DNA of 64,000 bases, taken from Posidonia oceanica (lineage: Eukaryota; Streptophyta; Magnoliopsida; Alismatales; Posidoniaceae). The notes below the pieces were generated by a model. That model did not search any database. It saw only the letters and a program-made list of their open reading frames with translations, and had not been told where the DNA came from. Of the stretch, positions 36,233-47,881 are shown one piece after another (position 1 is the first letter of the stretch; the number at the start of each line of letters is the position of its first letter). The translations under genes were made by a program, and so were the position numbers. The stretch covers positions 119,617,001 to 119,681,000 of the forward strand of contig JAZBRS010000076.1 in assembly GCA_037176725.1 (NCBI GenBank), written 5' to 3'.

Positions 36233-37202
36233 CGGAAAATCATCGTCTGAGTCAACATTGGCCCCCTTCAAACAGATACAGAATTAATAATACTCGATGC
36301 ACCAATCTCATATCGACTCATTCTTGGGTGCCAATGGATTGAAGAAATCAAGGCAGTCACCTCCCCATGCCATCAATGTATGAAATTCTCTCACCAAAGG
36401 AAGATAATCAAAGTGCTGGGAGATGAGCCAATGGAAGTAGAGGCAAATCTAGTAGCAATCCCAACCACCACACCGGCACCATCGACTAGGGACTCTGCAG
36501 TCGAGGCTGTAAACAATGTGAAATAGATTTTCACCTCTCGGAGCATTGATATGGACCCGTACCACTTCCCGGATCACATGAAGAGGCCGTGGGAGATCCT
36601 TCTCAAAATAGGGTACACCCTTGGGAAGGGACTTGGTCGCCAAGAGCAAGGAATGACAGACGCGCTTGGAACCCCTGAAGAGCGCGATAGCACAGGGTTA
36701 GGGTACCTCGGGCATTCAAGTCTGAGCAAGCCCTTGGCATGGTCCCTATCAAATCATTTTATATCAGTCGGGTTACAGATACACGACAAGCAAGAGGCAG
36801 ATACAATTCCCAACATCCCAACAGATTCAAAAACAAAAGCACCAACTTCTTCCCCTCACTCTGAAGAAGTTCCTGACACGATCATCCTCGACATCCTAAC
36901 GGATCCCTAGACAAAAGCACCAACCTCTTCCCCCTGCACAAAAGAGGTCTTTGGCATCATCCTCCCCTCTTCTCCAAAGATTTCCCTGCCTCTGGACGTC
37001 TCAGCAACCGACTCCTCCGGAATCTCCTCCGAAGACGCTGAAACAGAGGACACTGACCCCCTCTATGAACTCACCAGCCTCTTCAGTCATCTACGGCCTT
37101 GCCCCTCTGAGCAAGAAGGGGCCGGGGTCACAAACTAACACCCAATGGCGCGCCGCTTCCGCCATGGAAGCAAACCTAGGGGCAATCCCCCTAGCCTTGT
37201 AA
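36233..37202 (+). pseudogene. Gag-pol fragment: aspartic protease end, G-patch motif, linker
   Basis: Read in the frame of 36551, the segment encodes the tail of a retroviral-type aspartic protease (about 36255-36400). Recognisable residues are NIGPLQTD, then LDAPISYRLILG and a Trp-Ile motif, close to the usual LLGRPWI block at the end of plant Ty3/gypsy proteases. About 36551-36680 follows with WEILLKIGYTLGKGLGR, a G-patch motif, which is known from the Tat group after the protease. In-frame stops occur at 36248-36250 (TGA), 36524-36526 (TAG) and 36908-36910 (TAG). The frame continues past the last as a Ser/Thr/Pro-rich and acidic linker to a further stop near 37126. The active-site part of the protease is lost at the satellite junction. 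It is non-functional. Confidence 0.75.
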
Positions 37203-37292
37203 ACAATTTCTTTCCTACTTTTAATTCCTACATTTTATTTTCGCACAATTTACTTTCCAGTAATTTACTTCCCAGTTTAGCTAGTAATAATA

Positions 37293-37511
37293 AAGAAAGT
37301 AATCGAACATAAATTTAAAATTGGTGATCTAGTGCTCAAAGAGGTGTTGCCTTACAATAAGCCCCACCCTAAAGGAAAGTTAAAGCCAAATTGGGAAGGG
37401 CCCTACATAGTGGTTGCTGCATATCCAGAGAATGCCTATCAGTTGTCCCAGAACGGGACAGATCTTTCTGACCCCTGGAATGCAATGCACCTAAAAAGGT
37501 ACTACCCTTGA
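37293..37511 (+). pseudogene. Integrase C-terminal fragment of element A
   Basis: A 72-codon stretch, open to a TGA stop, encodes the typical tail of a Ty3/gypsy integrase: KFKIGDLVLKEVLP, then KLKPNWEGPYIVV, and a final LKRYYP. The same tail is found on the minus strand in element B (62594-62812), where it is preceded by real integrase sequence. Here it is preceded by unrelated T-rich sequence, so the junction at about 37291 marks a deletion of reverse transcriptase, RNase H and the integrase zinc-binding and catalytic domains. It has no start codon of its own. Confidence 0.85.
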
Positions 37512-37732
37512 CCAGCATGCTTATGTCATTAAAAAGACCTAGGGCCTAACATCAAGCTAGAAAAGGGGAGAGATTCCCAATGCCAATAAGAAGAGGAACA
37601 CCTAGGGGGACCCATACCTTGACCTGTCTCCACATACACACTACACGGAGAGGTAAGGGAAAGGTAGGATTGGAGTAGAGGCTTATGGTACGAATCGCTT
37701 GCCAATTGACTTAGAAGGCGTCTAGAAAAGAT

Positions 37733-37856
37733 GGCAGCAAAAACTGCCCAAACAGAGAGGAAAGAAGGCAGCAAAGAAGCTGCCCAAGTGAGGAACAAAT
37801 GAAAAGAGACAGTATAAGAAACTGTCCAACTGAAAGAGGTCAGCAAAGAACTGTCC
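37733..37856 (+). other. Cluster of four short hairpins after pol, element A
   Basis: Four inverted repeats lie 30-41 bp apart: GGCAG/CTGCC at 37733-37748, GGCAGC/GCTGCC at 37767-37784, GACAGT/ACTGTC at 37808-37826, and GGTCAG/CTGTCC (one mismatch) at 37838-37856. Loops are A-rich. The same cluster is present in element B at 62251-62375. It would lie in the element's genomic RNA downstream of pol. Confidence 0.7.
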
Positions 37857-38214
37857 AAAGAGCGGAAAAGGAACATGGCAAAAGCTGTCTATGTGTCTAA
37901 AGCATAAATCCTAGAAAGACGCATTAAAGACCAAATAAAGGTAAGTGGAATTCAAGACCTAAGCCAACATCGAGAGTTTACTACATCCCAAAACCTCCCC
38001 CATCCTATCTCCACTGACAGGCAAGGAGTAAGCAACCCTGGGTAATCAAGGACTGAAAAGGTTATGGGAATAGCAACCCAAATAAGGACTGATGCGTGGA
38101 CCAAAGTCTCTAAAGGTGCAGGCATGGCACAAGGGACATACCCATGAATGTAGGGCCCACTCATTTAGTTAAAACAGACCCCAAGGCAAACGCTTAGAGT
38201 AGGTACTCATCTTT

Positions 38215-38440
38215 CCCCATTAGAGAAATTAAAAACCCAAAAAAACTAGAAAACCCAAAATCCAAAAAAATTAGAAAACCCAAAAATCAAAAAAAAATAG
38301 AAAACCCAAAATCCAAAAAAAAAATTAGAAAAAATCCAAAAAAATCATGTAACCCAAAGACCAAAAAAATTATATAACTCAAAACACCAAAAAATTATAA
38401 TGCCCGAAAATAGCAAAAAATCAGAAAACCAAAGAAAACC
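38215..38440 (+). repeat. A-rich degenerate repeat, element A
   Basis: Short units of the type AGAAAACCCAAAATCC followed by an A run recur about every 20-35 bp. The corresponding place in element B (61770-61890, minus strand) is also A-rich. It is probably slippage-prone filler. Confidence 0.7.
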
Positions 38441-38683
38441 AACAAAAGAGAACCATCTACCCTACATACAAGTGAAAACCTAGTAAGTAGGAAAACTGGA
38501 ATTAATCTGGCCAATGATGCAACAATCGACCCACCCAGATTCGAAGTTAACGTCCTACTCAAGCGTGTCTCACAGCTTGAGTGCGTTCTCTCAACAAAGA
38601 CATTGCTTAGGCAACAATCTTTACAGCATCTATGGATGACTCACAATCAGCGTCCACTAGGCTCTGATTTTCCATCTCTTTAG
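38414..38683 (+). other. Open frame shared with element B, no early ATG
   Basis: After the stop at 38411 the frame is open for 89 codons to TAG at 38681-38683. The translated middle contains NLVSRKTGINLA, then VNVLLKRVS, VLSTKTLLRQQ and RPLGSDFPSL. Element B has the same frame on the minus strand (61432-61884), differing at a few residues, and reads through the position of this stop. There is no ATG near the start in either copy, so translation would need splicing or a non-AUG start. I do not recognise the sequence. It may simply be conserved non-coding DNA. Confidence 0.35.
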
Positions 38684-38939
38684 CTGAGGCTAGAAATTAA
38701 TTCCCTCCATCAAATTTCAAACCAATAACATGCATTCAAAGACTATCATTTATCAACATTCATTGCAATATCTTTCTTTAAAATAAAATAACTTAGCCAA
38801 TTCTTTTGTCAAGAAAGGTATGTCTTTTGATTAGTAACAAAAATGCAAGAGCGTGCAGGTAAACAAAGGAAACATTTCATCATATAAATGTTTTCACTTT
38901 ACATTGACATATTCTGCTAGAAACAAAAAAAGAACAAGC

Positions 38940-41900
38940 TCAACGACCAGACTCGCCGCTACCCTCACGTCCACCATTTGGAGGCCTCGGCGTAGGCTGT
39001 GCAACTGAAGATGTCGCCCCACTCTGGCTCCTCTCCCGAGACCCCCTCAGTAGAGTACGAAGTAGCCCAAGATGAGGGGAGGACCGCGCTCTCGCAATCT
39101 ACTCAGCTGACAGAACTCTAGAGTGCGCTGACACTGTTGGAGCTGCAGCAACCATACCAGGAATGTCAGCGTCAAGAAGAACCGCTGCAGCTATCGCCTG
39201 AGTCTGCGCCAACTATGCCTCCAACTCCTGTATCTGCTGGCTATGACCAATGCTCAGCTGCAGTTAAAAAAGACAGCAGTCTTGGAGTTAGAATAATCAA
39301 GCGAGAAGGCTAGCAGTAATCAAATATGCTCAAGTAGAAGAGGAGTTACCCTTCTTGTGGAGTCTGGTTCAAGACGTGCCCTGGCTGTCTCCATCTCAGA
39401 TGCGGCAACATGAGCCTCTAACTCCTGAAAGTGGCTCTCACACTCTCGCTCCAGCTGACTAAGGCACTCCTGTAGCTCATCAGCATACCCCAAAGTGTCA
39501 TCAAGCTGACTCTACATGGGCCCAGTGGAAGGAGGGGTGTGAATCATGTCCATCATGGCTTGGATCTGCAAGGAAGAATTACATAAGCTAACAAGACATA
39601 TACTTAAAGCTAGAAAAGAAACAGAGGTACCTCTGATTCACGAGCCCGAGCTTCCTCAACGAGCATGCCCCCAAAGTGAGAAGCAGCCGACTCTGTAGCA
39701 GCAGCAGGAGAAGGCTCTGCACTAGTCAAAGCACCCTCGGCCTACACCAAAGCAGATGATATCAGTTAAATAGCAAGAACAGGGGCAAATAAGTAAAAGA
39801 AAGGGACAAAGCTCACTCGTGCTAGTCGGGACAATAGCTCGTCTCTCTCCCGTACCAGCTCCTCAACCCTAGAAGTATGCTGCTGCTGCTGAGTCCTAAC
39901 TGCCTCTGCCATACCCTCAGAAGAAGTCATCTGTGCAAGCAAAAAGACATATAAGTAAAGGAGCATTAAACAAAAGAAAAGCTCAAAAGAAATTACTTAC
40001 CAGCTCTTGGATATGACCATGGGCAGCCGCCAGCTCCTGCCACAGTGAACTAACATTGCTGCTCGCACGAAAGCCAATGCCCATTGGCACGTTGGACTTG
40101 CCGTAGAAGAGAGAGTGGTGGAAGACTATCAACTAAGCAAAGGTAGTGTTGAACCAAGTTCTCCACGCCGCCTCAGTCTCTGCCAAGCCATCAAAAGGAG
40201 GAGCAGTACCGCCAGAGCGCCAATCCTCAAGCTAAGTGGCAAACAACTAAGGAGTGTCAGGCTAACCCCCTCTAGACGACCCAAGGGAACGAGCTGTAGG
40301 ACCAAGCCTCGGGATGAGCTGTCAGAGGCTAAACTGCCTCAAAACACGGCCCACCTAACTAAAGCGGCACAAGAAGAGGCTGAAGAGCCAGCACTCTCGA
40401 AGAAACAGGTGGGAACCACGTACAACGGGCTCCTCAGCGGCATGCTTACCATCGGCATAAGGTCTCCAGACAACCTGCAGCACAGCTTAGTCAAAATACA
40501 AGCAAGAAACTGTATAGAAAAGAAAAGACTAAGTACAATAACTTACCCACTCCTCGGGGAGGACCTCCAACAGAAAGCGGCCTAAGTGCCTAACAGGTCG
40601 GAGTCTCTCAGGAGCCAGCTACACATCCATCCACCGTCGAGCCCAGGGGAACTCAACAGGACCACCCCCAGGAATGCCAGTCCTCAAGTATAGAAAGCGC
40701 TCGAAGATCCAAGTCTGTCACATAAAAAAGCAGTTTCAAGTCAGAAACATGCAAATAAACAGAAAAGATAGACAATTAAAGCACAAACCTGGAAAAGGGG
40801 CAAGCAGCAAGAGAGGGAGCGGGTCTATCCCACGGAAAATGCCACCAAGCAAGAAATAAGGTAGGCCAGCACAGTCGAGCCCCAGGAGTACCTACCAATC
40901 CTCTCCACATCCAGAAGGAGAGGGGCAAAACCGGCGTGAAGCATCTGAGAGGAGGTGCCGAAGAACAGCCGGTGGAACAGGATGGAGAGGAAGACACGCA
41001 GCTACTGATCAGCTACGCTTGGAGCCACCACGTCAGCAAGTCGGAGGTCGTCGAGACGCTCCTTCAACCACTTGATGTTGACACGAGTGTGGTAACGGCT
41101 GGAGCGCGGAGGTCGCACGCCGTAGCAAGACTCTAGCTCAGCGCCATAGTAGTGCTGCCACACTGCTACCACGGGCTCGCCATCTACCCTCAGGCCTACC
41201 AACCTAACCACATCCTCCAGGGTGATCATCATCTCACCCACACGGAGGATGAAGCTACCAGAAGCACTGTGAAACCACTTAGCAAAAGAAACCAGCAATC
41301 CCAGATGGATCTCAAAAGGCACGATCTCCAGAAAATGGCCAAAGCCCATCTGAGCCAATCTCTCCCGCTGAAAGTCTAGAAGACAGGTGTACGTCTCATG
41401 AAGATCCTCTCAACTAGAGCGAGCCCGACTAGGCAATGGCATCTGACACAGAGAATTCAAAGAGTAACATTAATAACCTCTTAAACGAGCAAAATAACTT
41501 AATAAAAGACTAAAACGTATAAACTTAGTCTCACCTGGCCTAGCTCCGCAAGCTCAGCTGCTGTCCTACCTCTCCTAGAAGGAGGATAGCGAGGGACCTC
41601 GCCTAGACCAAGACTGCTGTCGTCACTACCACTCGTCTCCATCCTAGCAGGAGACGGTGCACGTGGACGCCTTGTCCGAAGCTTGCGAGGACGAGAGGAG
41701 CTCGCCCCTGCAGTAGAAGGACCGGCCTCGTCCCTTCTAGTCTCAACCTCCTCATCGGAGACCCTGGAATAGCGGCACGAGTAGAGTTTGGTCAGTCCAT
41801 GCCAAATTAAATATTAATTGGTCTTTGATCATTCCAAAACATTAAATCACTCAAACATTAACCATTTCAAACCTTAATTAATCATTCGCAACGTTAATTA

Positions 41901-43130
41901 ACCATTTCAAACAGTAATTAATCATCTCAAACATTAATTAATCTTTTCAAACATTAATCAAACACCTAACCATTAATCACTTCAAACACTTAAAACTCTT
42001 AAACCTTTCTGAATTATCTAGTAAATACTCACAACATTGCCTCAAATATCACTTAAAATATCCAACTCTATTAAAAGCACATAAACCATTAAATATGACA
42101 TTCAAGGAAATTAATTAAACTTTACAAACACTAATTTTCATGGCCCTACCAACCCACAAGACGGAAGATACCACACTAAGGAAATTCTTTTCACCAATCC
42201 ATCTTAAAAATTCGACTATTTAGCTTGCATTATTTAATCCACCAACCTATCCTAATAATCAAATTTCCTTAAGCAAACTTGTCCTTTAATATTAAATTCA
42301 CAAATTAATGAGTTAATTCTTCTCTAAGGAATTTATCCTAATAATCATTAATAATTCAAGTTTTCTTTCCTAAATTTAATTCACTAAATAATCCATTAAG
42401 CATCTTTTTCACTAAACAATTAAATTCTCTCTTTTAAAATTCAGGAGAGAATTCTATTCTCCAAAATTTCACAACATTATTTACTTAGGCATTATTAGCA
42501 AAAATATTCTAAAAAATCAATTATTTCCGTCCATCTCCAGACAAATTCACAAAAATAATAAAAAATGTGCATAAAAATGATAATAAAAGTCCCTCAAGTT
42601 TTATTATTAACCCATTATCCCATAAATTCCACATATTCCATCATTAATAAATAAAATAAATCTCCTAATTTCTAGAAAAAATTTGACATAACCTCCCCAT
42701 AAATTTCAACAATAAATTTTCATTTCCTGCAAGAAAAATTCACAGAAATATTCTCCTTCATCAATAAAACTCAAACACAAATATCCTTTATCATTCATTC
42801 ACAACAAAAATTTATTCCACACATTCATATCATTCACAAGAAATTCATTTGATCCCCTGATTCATTTGTCATTCACAATAAAAAACTAACAAATCAACAA
42901 CCTTAAAAAAAATTTTCATTCAAAACCAACAAAAATCATTCACAAAAGCCCATCCCGGTCCACTGTCGTGGCCATCCGCCCTCTCCAGCCATCTACCGCC
43001 GGCCACACCATACAAGGGCAATGGAAGCAAGGAGAAGAGGAGGAGAATACCTCCTTCTCCGACGAGATGAGCCACTGCCGCCGTCCGAGCCGCCGCCGTC
43101 TACAACGCCCTCATTGCCGCCGCTAACCAT
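38940..43130 (-). pseudogene. Antisense plant mobile domain (PMD, MAIN-like) gene of element A, 9 exons, broken
   Basis: The exon model is 43130-43051, 41763-41535, 41442-40789, 40714-40547, 40474-40001, 39930-39817, 39741-39631, 39565-39350 and 39236-38940. Start ATG, donors (GTATTC, GTGAGA, GTTTGT, GTAAGT, GTAAGT, GTGAGC, GTACCT, GTAACT) and acceptors can all be read, and exons 1 and 2 join in frame. Exon 3 encodes the PMD signature: FGHFLEIVPFEIHLGLLVSF, then FILRVGEMMITLEDVVRLVG and LRVDGEPV. Exon 6 is a Gln/Glu-rich probable coiled coil. PMD proteins (MAIN/MAIL/PP7L group) act in plant nuclei in gene expression and silencing, and PMDs also occur in transposons. In-frame stops occur, for example, early in exon 3, after SVADQ in exon 3, and in exon 9 (two TAG codons), so it is a pseudogene. 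It lies antisense to pol, between pol and the 3' LTR. Confidence 0.8.
41764..43050 (-). other. Intron 1 of the antisense PMD gene (element A)
   Basis: About 1.29 kb of AT-rich DNA bounded by GTATTC at 43050 and a TTCCAG acceptor at 41764-41769. ATTAA words recur, especially at 41810-41960. The matching intron in element B (57196-58589) is similarly long and AT-rich. No gene is seen. Confidence 0.7.
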
Positions 43131-44458
43131 CGGGGATGTGCAGGAAGAACAAGGGCACTACCCACCATGCCGGAGACCGCCGCACCACGCCGGAGACCAC
43201 CGTTGAGACGCCAGAGGGGAAGGCGGAGGATGCGGGCACTGAACGGAGAAGAAAGAGGGAGGAAGAAGAGTCTGAAGCCAAAAGGGGCACAACGGTTCGG
43301 TTTTGTTACTGAACTCGCGCCTTGGTCGCCAAATATAGCAGCGACCACTTTAGACGCCATGCTTTGCGATGACTAACCCTTCGGTTTCCTCAGGTGCCAA
43401 CTTTCCCACCTCAGTTTGAACCACGCCCAGAGATGGCCATGTCAGCACCCATTGCCTACAATTACGGTGACAAGCTTCTGACTTCGCATGGCGCCAACTT
43501 TCCCGCTCTGCTTTGAACCACCTTGACGCCAATGCAATAGGCGACTACTCCAGACGCCAATCACAGTGGCGACTGGAACATTAGGGCAGACCATCCTTTG
43601 CCCCCTTTCATAAAGGATGAGTCTGCCCAACTACGAACTGAAAAGCGAAGACGAGGGATGAGCCCCCGCCCCAAAGCTCACACCATGTCCACTGACACCA
43701 CTGCTGCAACTAAAGACGAAACATCGGTTTGGCAGGTGAAGGGTTCACTCCCTCACCCGGTTCTCTACACATAGAGCCTCTTTACTTGCCAAATCAAGTT
43801 GTGGGACAACAATCCTTTCCTGAGAGTACCAGTCACACTCAAGGACGGAAAACACTTCACACAACAAATTGCATTCATTCATTTTGCATATGTCCATATG
43901 GTTTGGGACCAACCGTACCCCGCCGGCCTAACCTAGCATATGGACCATTCATTGCATATAATGTTGACCTTGTATTATCATTGTTTGCTTGAATCATGCA
44001 TCATGCATTTTCTCATATCATCGGAAGTGGAGCACAGACGGAGCCAAATGACCTTCAAGAGTGTTAGAAACCCTTAGGACATGAGATTCTCCTGGAGCCA
44101 ACCTAGTTCCTACCTATCCTTTTATCAATTCCAATCCGAGTGAAGTCTCAAACAAGATGCCAAACTCCTTTTCAATCGTGTCGGGATAAAACCCCACGAT
44201 TTCCTCCTTAGTTCCTGCCCCATTGGAGCACCCTTACATGCTTGACCTAGTCTTGACATCGGCTGCAACACATGTTCCGAAACCGACTTGACCCCTCCAT
44301 GCCTGAGTCTCCAATATGATGGCAATTTAAACCTCCTTTTATCTTTCCTTTGGCTACCCAATCGGAAAATTGTTTGAGACAGAGCTCCCCTTTTCAGGAA
44401 ATACTCAATAGGACATCATTCTTACCTTGGAACTGATCTTGTTCCAAGATCAACTCCA
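43131..44458 (-). promoter_or_regulatory. Upstream region of the antisense gene and spacer to the 3' LTR, element A
   Basis: This holds the presumed promoter side of the antisense PMD gene and is homologous, in opposite orientation, to 54191-55080 plus 56890-57130 of element B. Short words related to GGCGACT and AGTCGCC recur at 43360-43580. Near the right end CTTGGAAC and GTTCCAAG (about 44435-44457) form a hairpin close to the polypurine tract. No gene is present here, whereas element B has a second PMD gene at this place. Confidence 0.5.
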
Positions 44459-44470
44459 AGGAGGGGCATC
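44459..44470 (+). promoter_or_regulatory. Polypurine tract of element A
   Basis: AGGAGGGGCATC sits directly before the LTR start TGTAGATATCCC. The same layout is seen in element B (minus strand, 54178-54190) and element E. Confidence 0.75.
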
Positions 44471-46067
44471 TGTAGATATCCCATTTTCGCATTTCTGAGA
44501 GTTCTTAGAGGATAGGAACTAGCTAGGCGCGCCATATCACTCGACTAAGGCTTAATAACACATTTTCTAGATTTTCATGATTTGTTTAAAGCATCGCTTG
44601 ATTTTATTTGACTCAAGGCTATTAGCTGTGGCATAGCTAGCGCACTCAGACTCGTGGCAAGTCTAAGTACCTTGAGTACCCTTTTCCTACTCAGATCAGT
44701 GGCAGATTTGAGTTAAAGAAGATGTTTTTACGATTTCATGAGATTTCTAAAGTTTCCCGGGCTTTTATCATGTTTCTCTAAATTAACTTAAAAGACAGGG
44801 TTAAAAATGCAAAAGATTTAGCTAGTTACCTCCCATAGCGGCGACACATCCAGGCACCTTTCAGAGGGGCAACTGGAATGTGTAGGCACCTCTGAGACAG
44901 GCGACTAGCAATTTCTCTCTCTCTCTAGCTTGATAATTAATATCCTGGACATTAATATAATACATGGGGAGGCTTTATATATTATTATAACGCTTTTTCT
45001 ACATTATCGATATTTCCATGGCCTTCAAGTATTTATTATATGATATATCATATAAAAATCATATAATCAATTAAGGAAAGGAATAAATCTAGAAAATCCT
45101 AGGTGGCTTCCAAATTAAGACCTAGATCTTTCTAAAACACGTTTTTCAATCAGTGATTTATCTTCCTAAAAATCAGAAACCAATCCAGGATTTATCTCCT
45201 AGAAATCAAAAACAAATCTTTAGTTGCTGGATTAGTGCTACAGTTAGACGCCTGTCTTACAGGCAACTGACTAACGTGGACTCCCTGCTGACCTGGTCAT
45301 GCGGTGTTTTCCTAGCATTTCCATGATCTTTTCGGGAGATATTTATGCCAGTCGCCTGCCTAGGCAGCAATTATCCCTAAATATCAGTTCCCTTCTAGAA
45401 GCTTCTAGAACCTTCCTAGGTCTAAGCCACCCATGCCCCATGAACCTATAAAAAGGCTCCATGAGTCAGTGCTCGGGGGATCGAAATTCAAGATCGAAAA
45501 GGTGGTGAATTTTTAGGTTTTCAAGGAGACAAAATCCATTATCCTCTAAGAGAGAAACCCTAGCCTCCACCTTCAATCTAGAAACCCTAGATCACTATAT
45601 CCCACCTTGAATCCCAGAGATCTCAAGGATTCCCAGAGCTCCAACCGTGCCTCCGCTTCCTCATTCCACCGTATACAACACGAGGGTGAAGGGAGTATCA
45701 TCTTCCATTCTCTTTATTTTCATTATTGCATTCTTTAGATTAGATTCATGGCATATGCATGCAGGGAACAATCCCCAGTTAGTATTAGCTGCGTTTATTT
45801 ATGTTATCTCCTATTTATTTGATCGATTTACTACACACAAACTCATCCAGATCTTCTGTTACTTATTTTTTTTAAGGAAAAGAAATCCGCTCACGTAATA
45901 CGAGGAAGCCACTGGACGATACCCTACCATCGATCCAATGAGCCGACTACCCACATCATCATCATCTCCCCAGGCGCCTTGTCCGTCCATTGATAAGTGG
46001 CGATCACAACAAAGTGACAACGTACATGAAAGCACTATCATCTTCATAAACACCCCCCAAATCCACA
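44471..46067 (+). mobile_element. 3' LTR of element A (about 1.6 kb)
   Basis: Starts TGTAGATATCCC after the polypurine tract and ends at ...ATCCACA. The end was set by alignment with LTR B, where both share GTGGCGATCACAACA and a C-rich stretch just before the end. It carries a TATA box at 45447 and dyad-like AGTCGCC words in U3 (44840-44910 and 45240-45370). The following 5 bp (TCTAT) would be the target duplication, but the partner is lost. Confidence 0.8.
45447..45456 (+). promoter_or_regulatory. TATA box of LTR A
   Basis: TATAAAAAGG within CCTATAAAAAGGCTCC, about 980 bp into the LTR and followed by a leader-like sequence. It is a strong match to a plant TATA box. Confidence 0.65.
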
Positions 46068-47086
46068 TCTATAGATACCCCAAGCAGCATACAGAAAACA
46101 ACACACTGGCTATGCCACTCCGCGGCCAAGCTCCAAACAAAATGTGCGATGCAACTGCACAGCACCAATGTGCGACTCCAACACGCAGCACCTCCCAGAT
46201 AACTTTGTCCTCAAACAGAGTATCTAGAACAACAACACACAACTGGGGACTCACTAAAGTCAGCTAGAAGCAACAACACGCACTTGGGGACCCACCACAG
46301 TCACCTAGAAGTGACAATAGGAGGATGGAACTCAAGGCATCCTCCACACAAACAACAGCAACCATGGAGGGTCACACAAGGGGCAGTCATCCACTGCACC
46401 CCCCCAACAACAAAACGTAACCACCCAGCAACGGATGGTGGCAAAGAAAACACATCCTCTAGTCAACCAATGTTGGGTGCCTAACCCCCTTAAAGGAATC
46501 AAGGCACCTCTCTGTGAACACCCTACCTTCTTGCAACCACAGCACACCAACCAGACCAACACACATTGCAGACATGTACAACCCAGGCAACATGACTCAT
46601 CTGGCCCCACACACAGCAACGTCTCTCACCCTGCATTCTAGCGCCGAGTCTTGCCCAGAAAACAACTGCCACCACGCCCACGGGCCACACGGTACCTAAT
46701 CCACACAAAACTAGTGGACAACACCAAACACCATGCTGCACATGGTTGAAGAGCTAAAGTGAACCGCTCCACGCGAGCGAACGCAATTTCGCACTCCAAC
46801 TGCTCCCTCAAAGCAACTCCAACCAATCGGCGATCTCGAAATCCCACCACCGGAAACCTTCCAATAAGGTGTCGACATCCACTTCCACAAACAAGCAGAC
46901 CATCACTCCCAGGTTCCATGAGGTGCTTCAAACATCATCCTCGCTGACATTGGAGTTGGAGCCGATGACACTCCTCAACACCGCAAGCAAGAAAATCACA
47001 AAAATTAAGGTGCAGGTATGCATGAATGCAATTCTACTGAGTCACCTGACCAAACATCCCTAGGCTAGTACTCCTAGTGAACCTAG
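46068..47086 (-). mobile_element. Leader/gag-proximal remnant of element D
   Basis: This is the DNA downstream of the primer-binding site of minus-oriented element D. It is cut at 46067 by the LTR of element A, which probably inserted here. A 97-codon minus-strand frame (46638-46931) exists, but I recognise no gag motif. Around 46230-46320 a short segment is duplicated (two copies of ACTTGGGGACCCACCA-like sequence). Otherwise I see nothing coding. Confidence 0.45.
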
Positions 47087-47102
47087 TTCTCTGATACCAC
47101 TC
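47087..47102 (-). promoter_or_regulatory. Primer-binding site of element D
   Basis: The minus strand reads GAGTGGTATCAGAGAAC directly after the LTR end ...GGGTCGTTACA. TGGTATCAGAG is complementary to the 3' end of plant initiator-methionine tRNA, the common primer of plant LTR retrotransposons. Confidence 0.8.
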
Positions 47103-47366
47103 TGTAACGACCCCTAGGTTGCTACCTCTCAACCTAGTTACATTTTCTTTTATCTTTTTATTACACTAATTCTAGAACTAATTGTAAGCACAAGCAATAG
47201 AAATAAATAACGGAAATAAATTAAACAGCTCACTTACCCAGAACCCTTGATGTGTGGCAGCATGACTCCTTTCTATGTGCACTTGTAAGAAAAGCTCGTA
47301 ATCCTGCACCTGCGAAAACACCCAAAACAAAGCACACATGAGTGACCACTCAAAACGGTCACCCAG
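47103..47366 (-). mobile_element. LTR D, 3' end part (5' LTR of element D)
   Basis: On the plus strand it starts TGTAACGACCCC, the reverse complement of the LTR terminus ...GTTACA followed by the primer-binding site. It is interrupted by solo LTR C; the CCCAG at 47362-47366 is the target site that was duplicated. The TGTAACGACCC edge and tRNA-iMet primer are typical of chromovirus-type Ty3/gypsy LTRs. Confidence 0.65.
47362..47366. repeat. Target site duplication CCCAG, left
   Basis: CCCAG lies immediately left of LTR C, and an identical CCCAG lies immediately right of it at 50046-50050. Five base pairs is the usual duplication size for Ty3/gypsy integration. Confidence 0.85.
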
Positions 47367-47873
47367 TGTAGACACCCTAATTTTGTAGTCCTTCGTCGGC
47401 GGCTTTCTCCTAAGTAATGTGCTCGGTCATGGTGGACCCCACCTATTCACCCAAACCAAAACTTAAGCCCTACCAATCTGAAACCCAAGCCTAAGTCCTC
47501 ATTAATCTCAAACCAAGCCTAAACCCAAGCCTCATCTAAATCCAAGCCCAAGCCCAACCAGGAAAAGCCCAAAACACCCAAAGTCCACTCTGGGTCATTG
47601 GATGCTAGGTCTGCCTGTGTCATATGTAAGATGCAGGAAACTCAGCGTCTAACACCGCCAGCCTGTTTGGGACGTAAGACGCTGAGTCTTTTGCATCTTA
47701 CGATGGACGTAGTTCAGTTAGGCATCCTACACACCGAGACTGACAAAGTTCGGATTTTGGTCACCAATCGACACAGAAGCACAAATACACTTGTGCTCCT
47801 CACCCAAAACCTTATCCTGGCCATGTCCCACGTCCCTTCATTTCAAATTCTCATGTTACACACCATGTAACCC

Positions 47874-47881
47874 CATATAAG
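47874..47881 (+). promoter_or_regulatory. TATA-like box of LTR C
   Basis: CCCCATATAAGCA about 510 bp after the LTR start, followed by a pyrimidine-rich stretch. This is a plausible promoter; its use is inferred. Confidence 0.45.

Larger units (their letters stand above)
36233..46067 (+). mobile_element. Element A: Ty3/gypsy (Tat-like) retrotransposon, 5'-truncated and internally deleted
   Basis: From left to right: the end of a protease with a G-patch motif, a spacer, an abrupt jump to the integrase C-terminus (37293-37511), a 3' region with hairpins, an antisense multi-exon PMD gene, a polypurine tract and the 3' LTR (44471-46067). The left part of the element, including the 5' LTR, gag and the protease start, is missing at the satellite junction. 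Reverse transcriptase, RNase H and the integrase core are absent. The order and the inverted homology with element B (52648-64000) define the unit. The Tat-like assignment rests on the G-patch after the protease, the long region after pol and the antisense PMD gene. Confidence 0.8.

Noticed and set aside
46638..46931. 97-codon minus-strand frame as gag of element D
   Set aside because: The position after a primer-binding site fits, but no gag motif (such as a CCHC knuckle) is visible and the frame is short.
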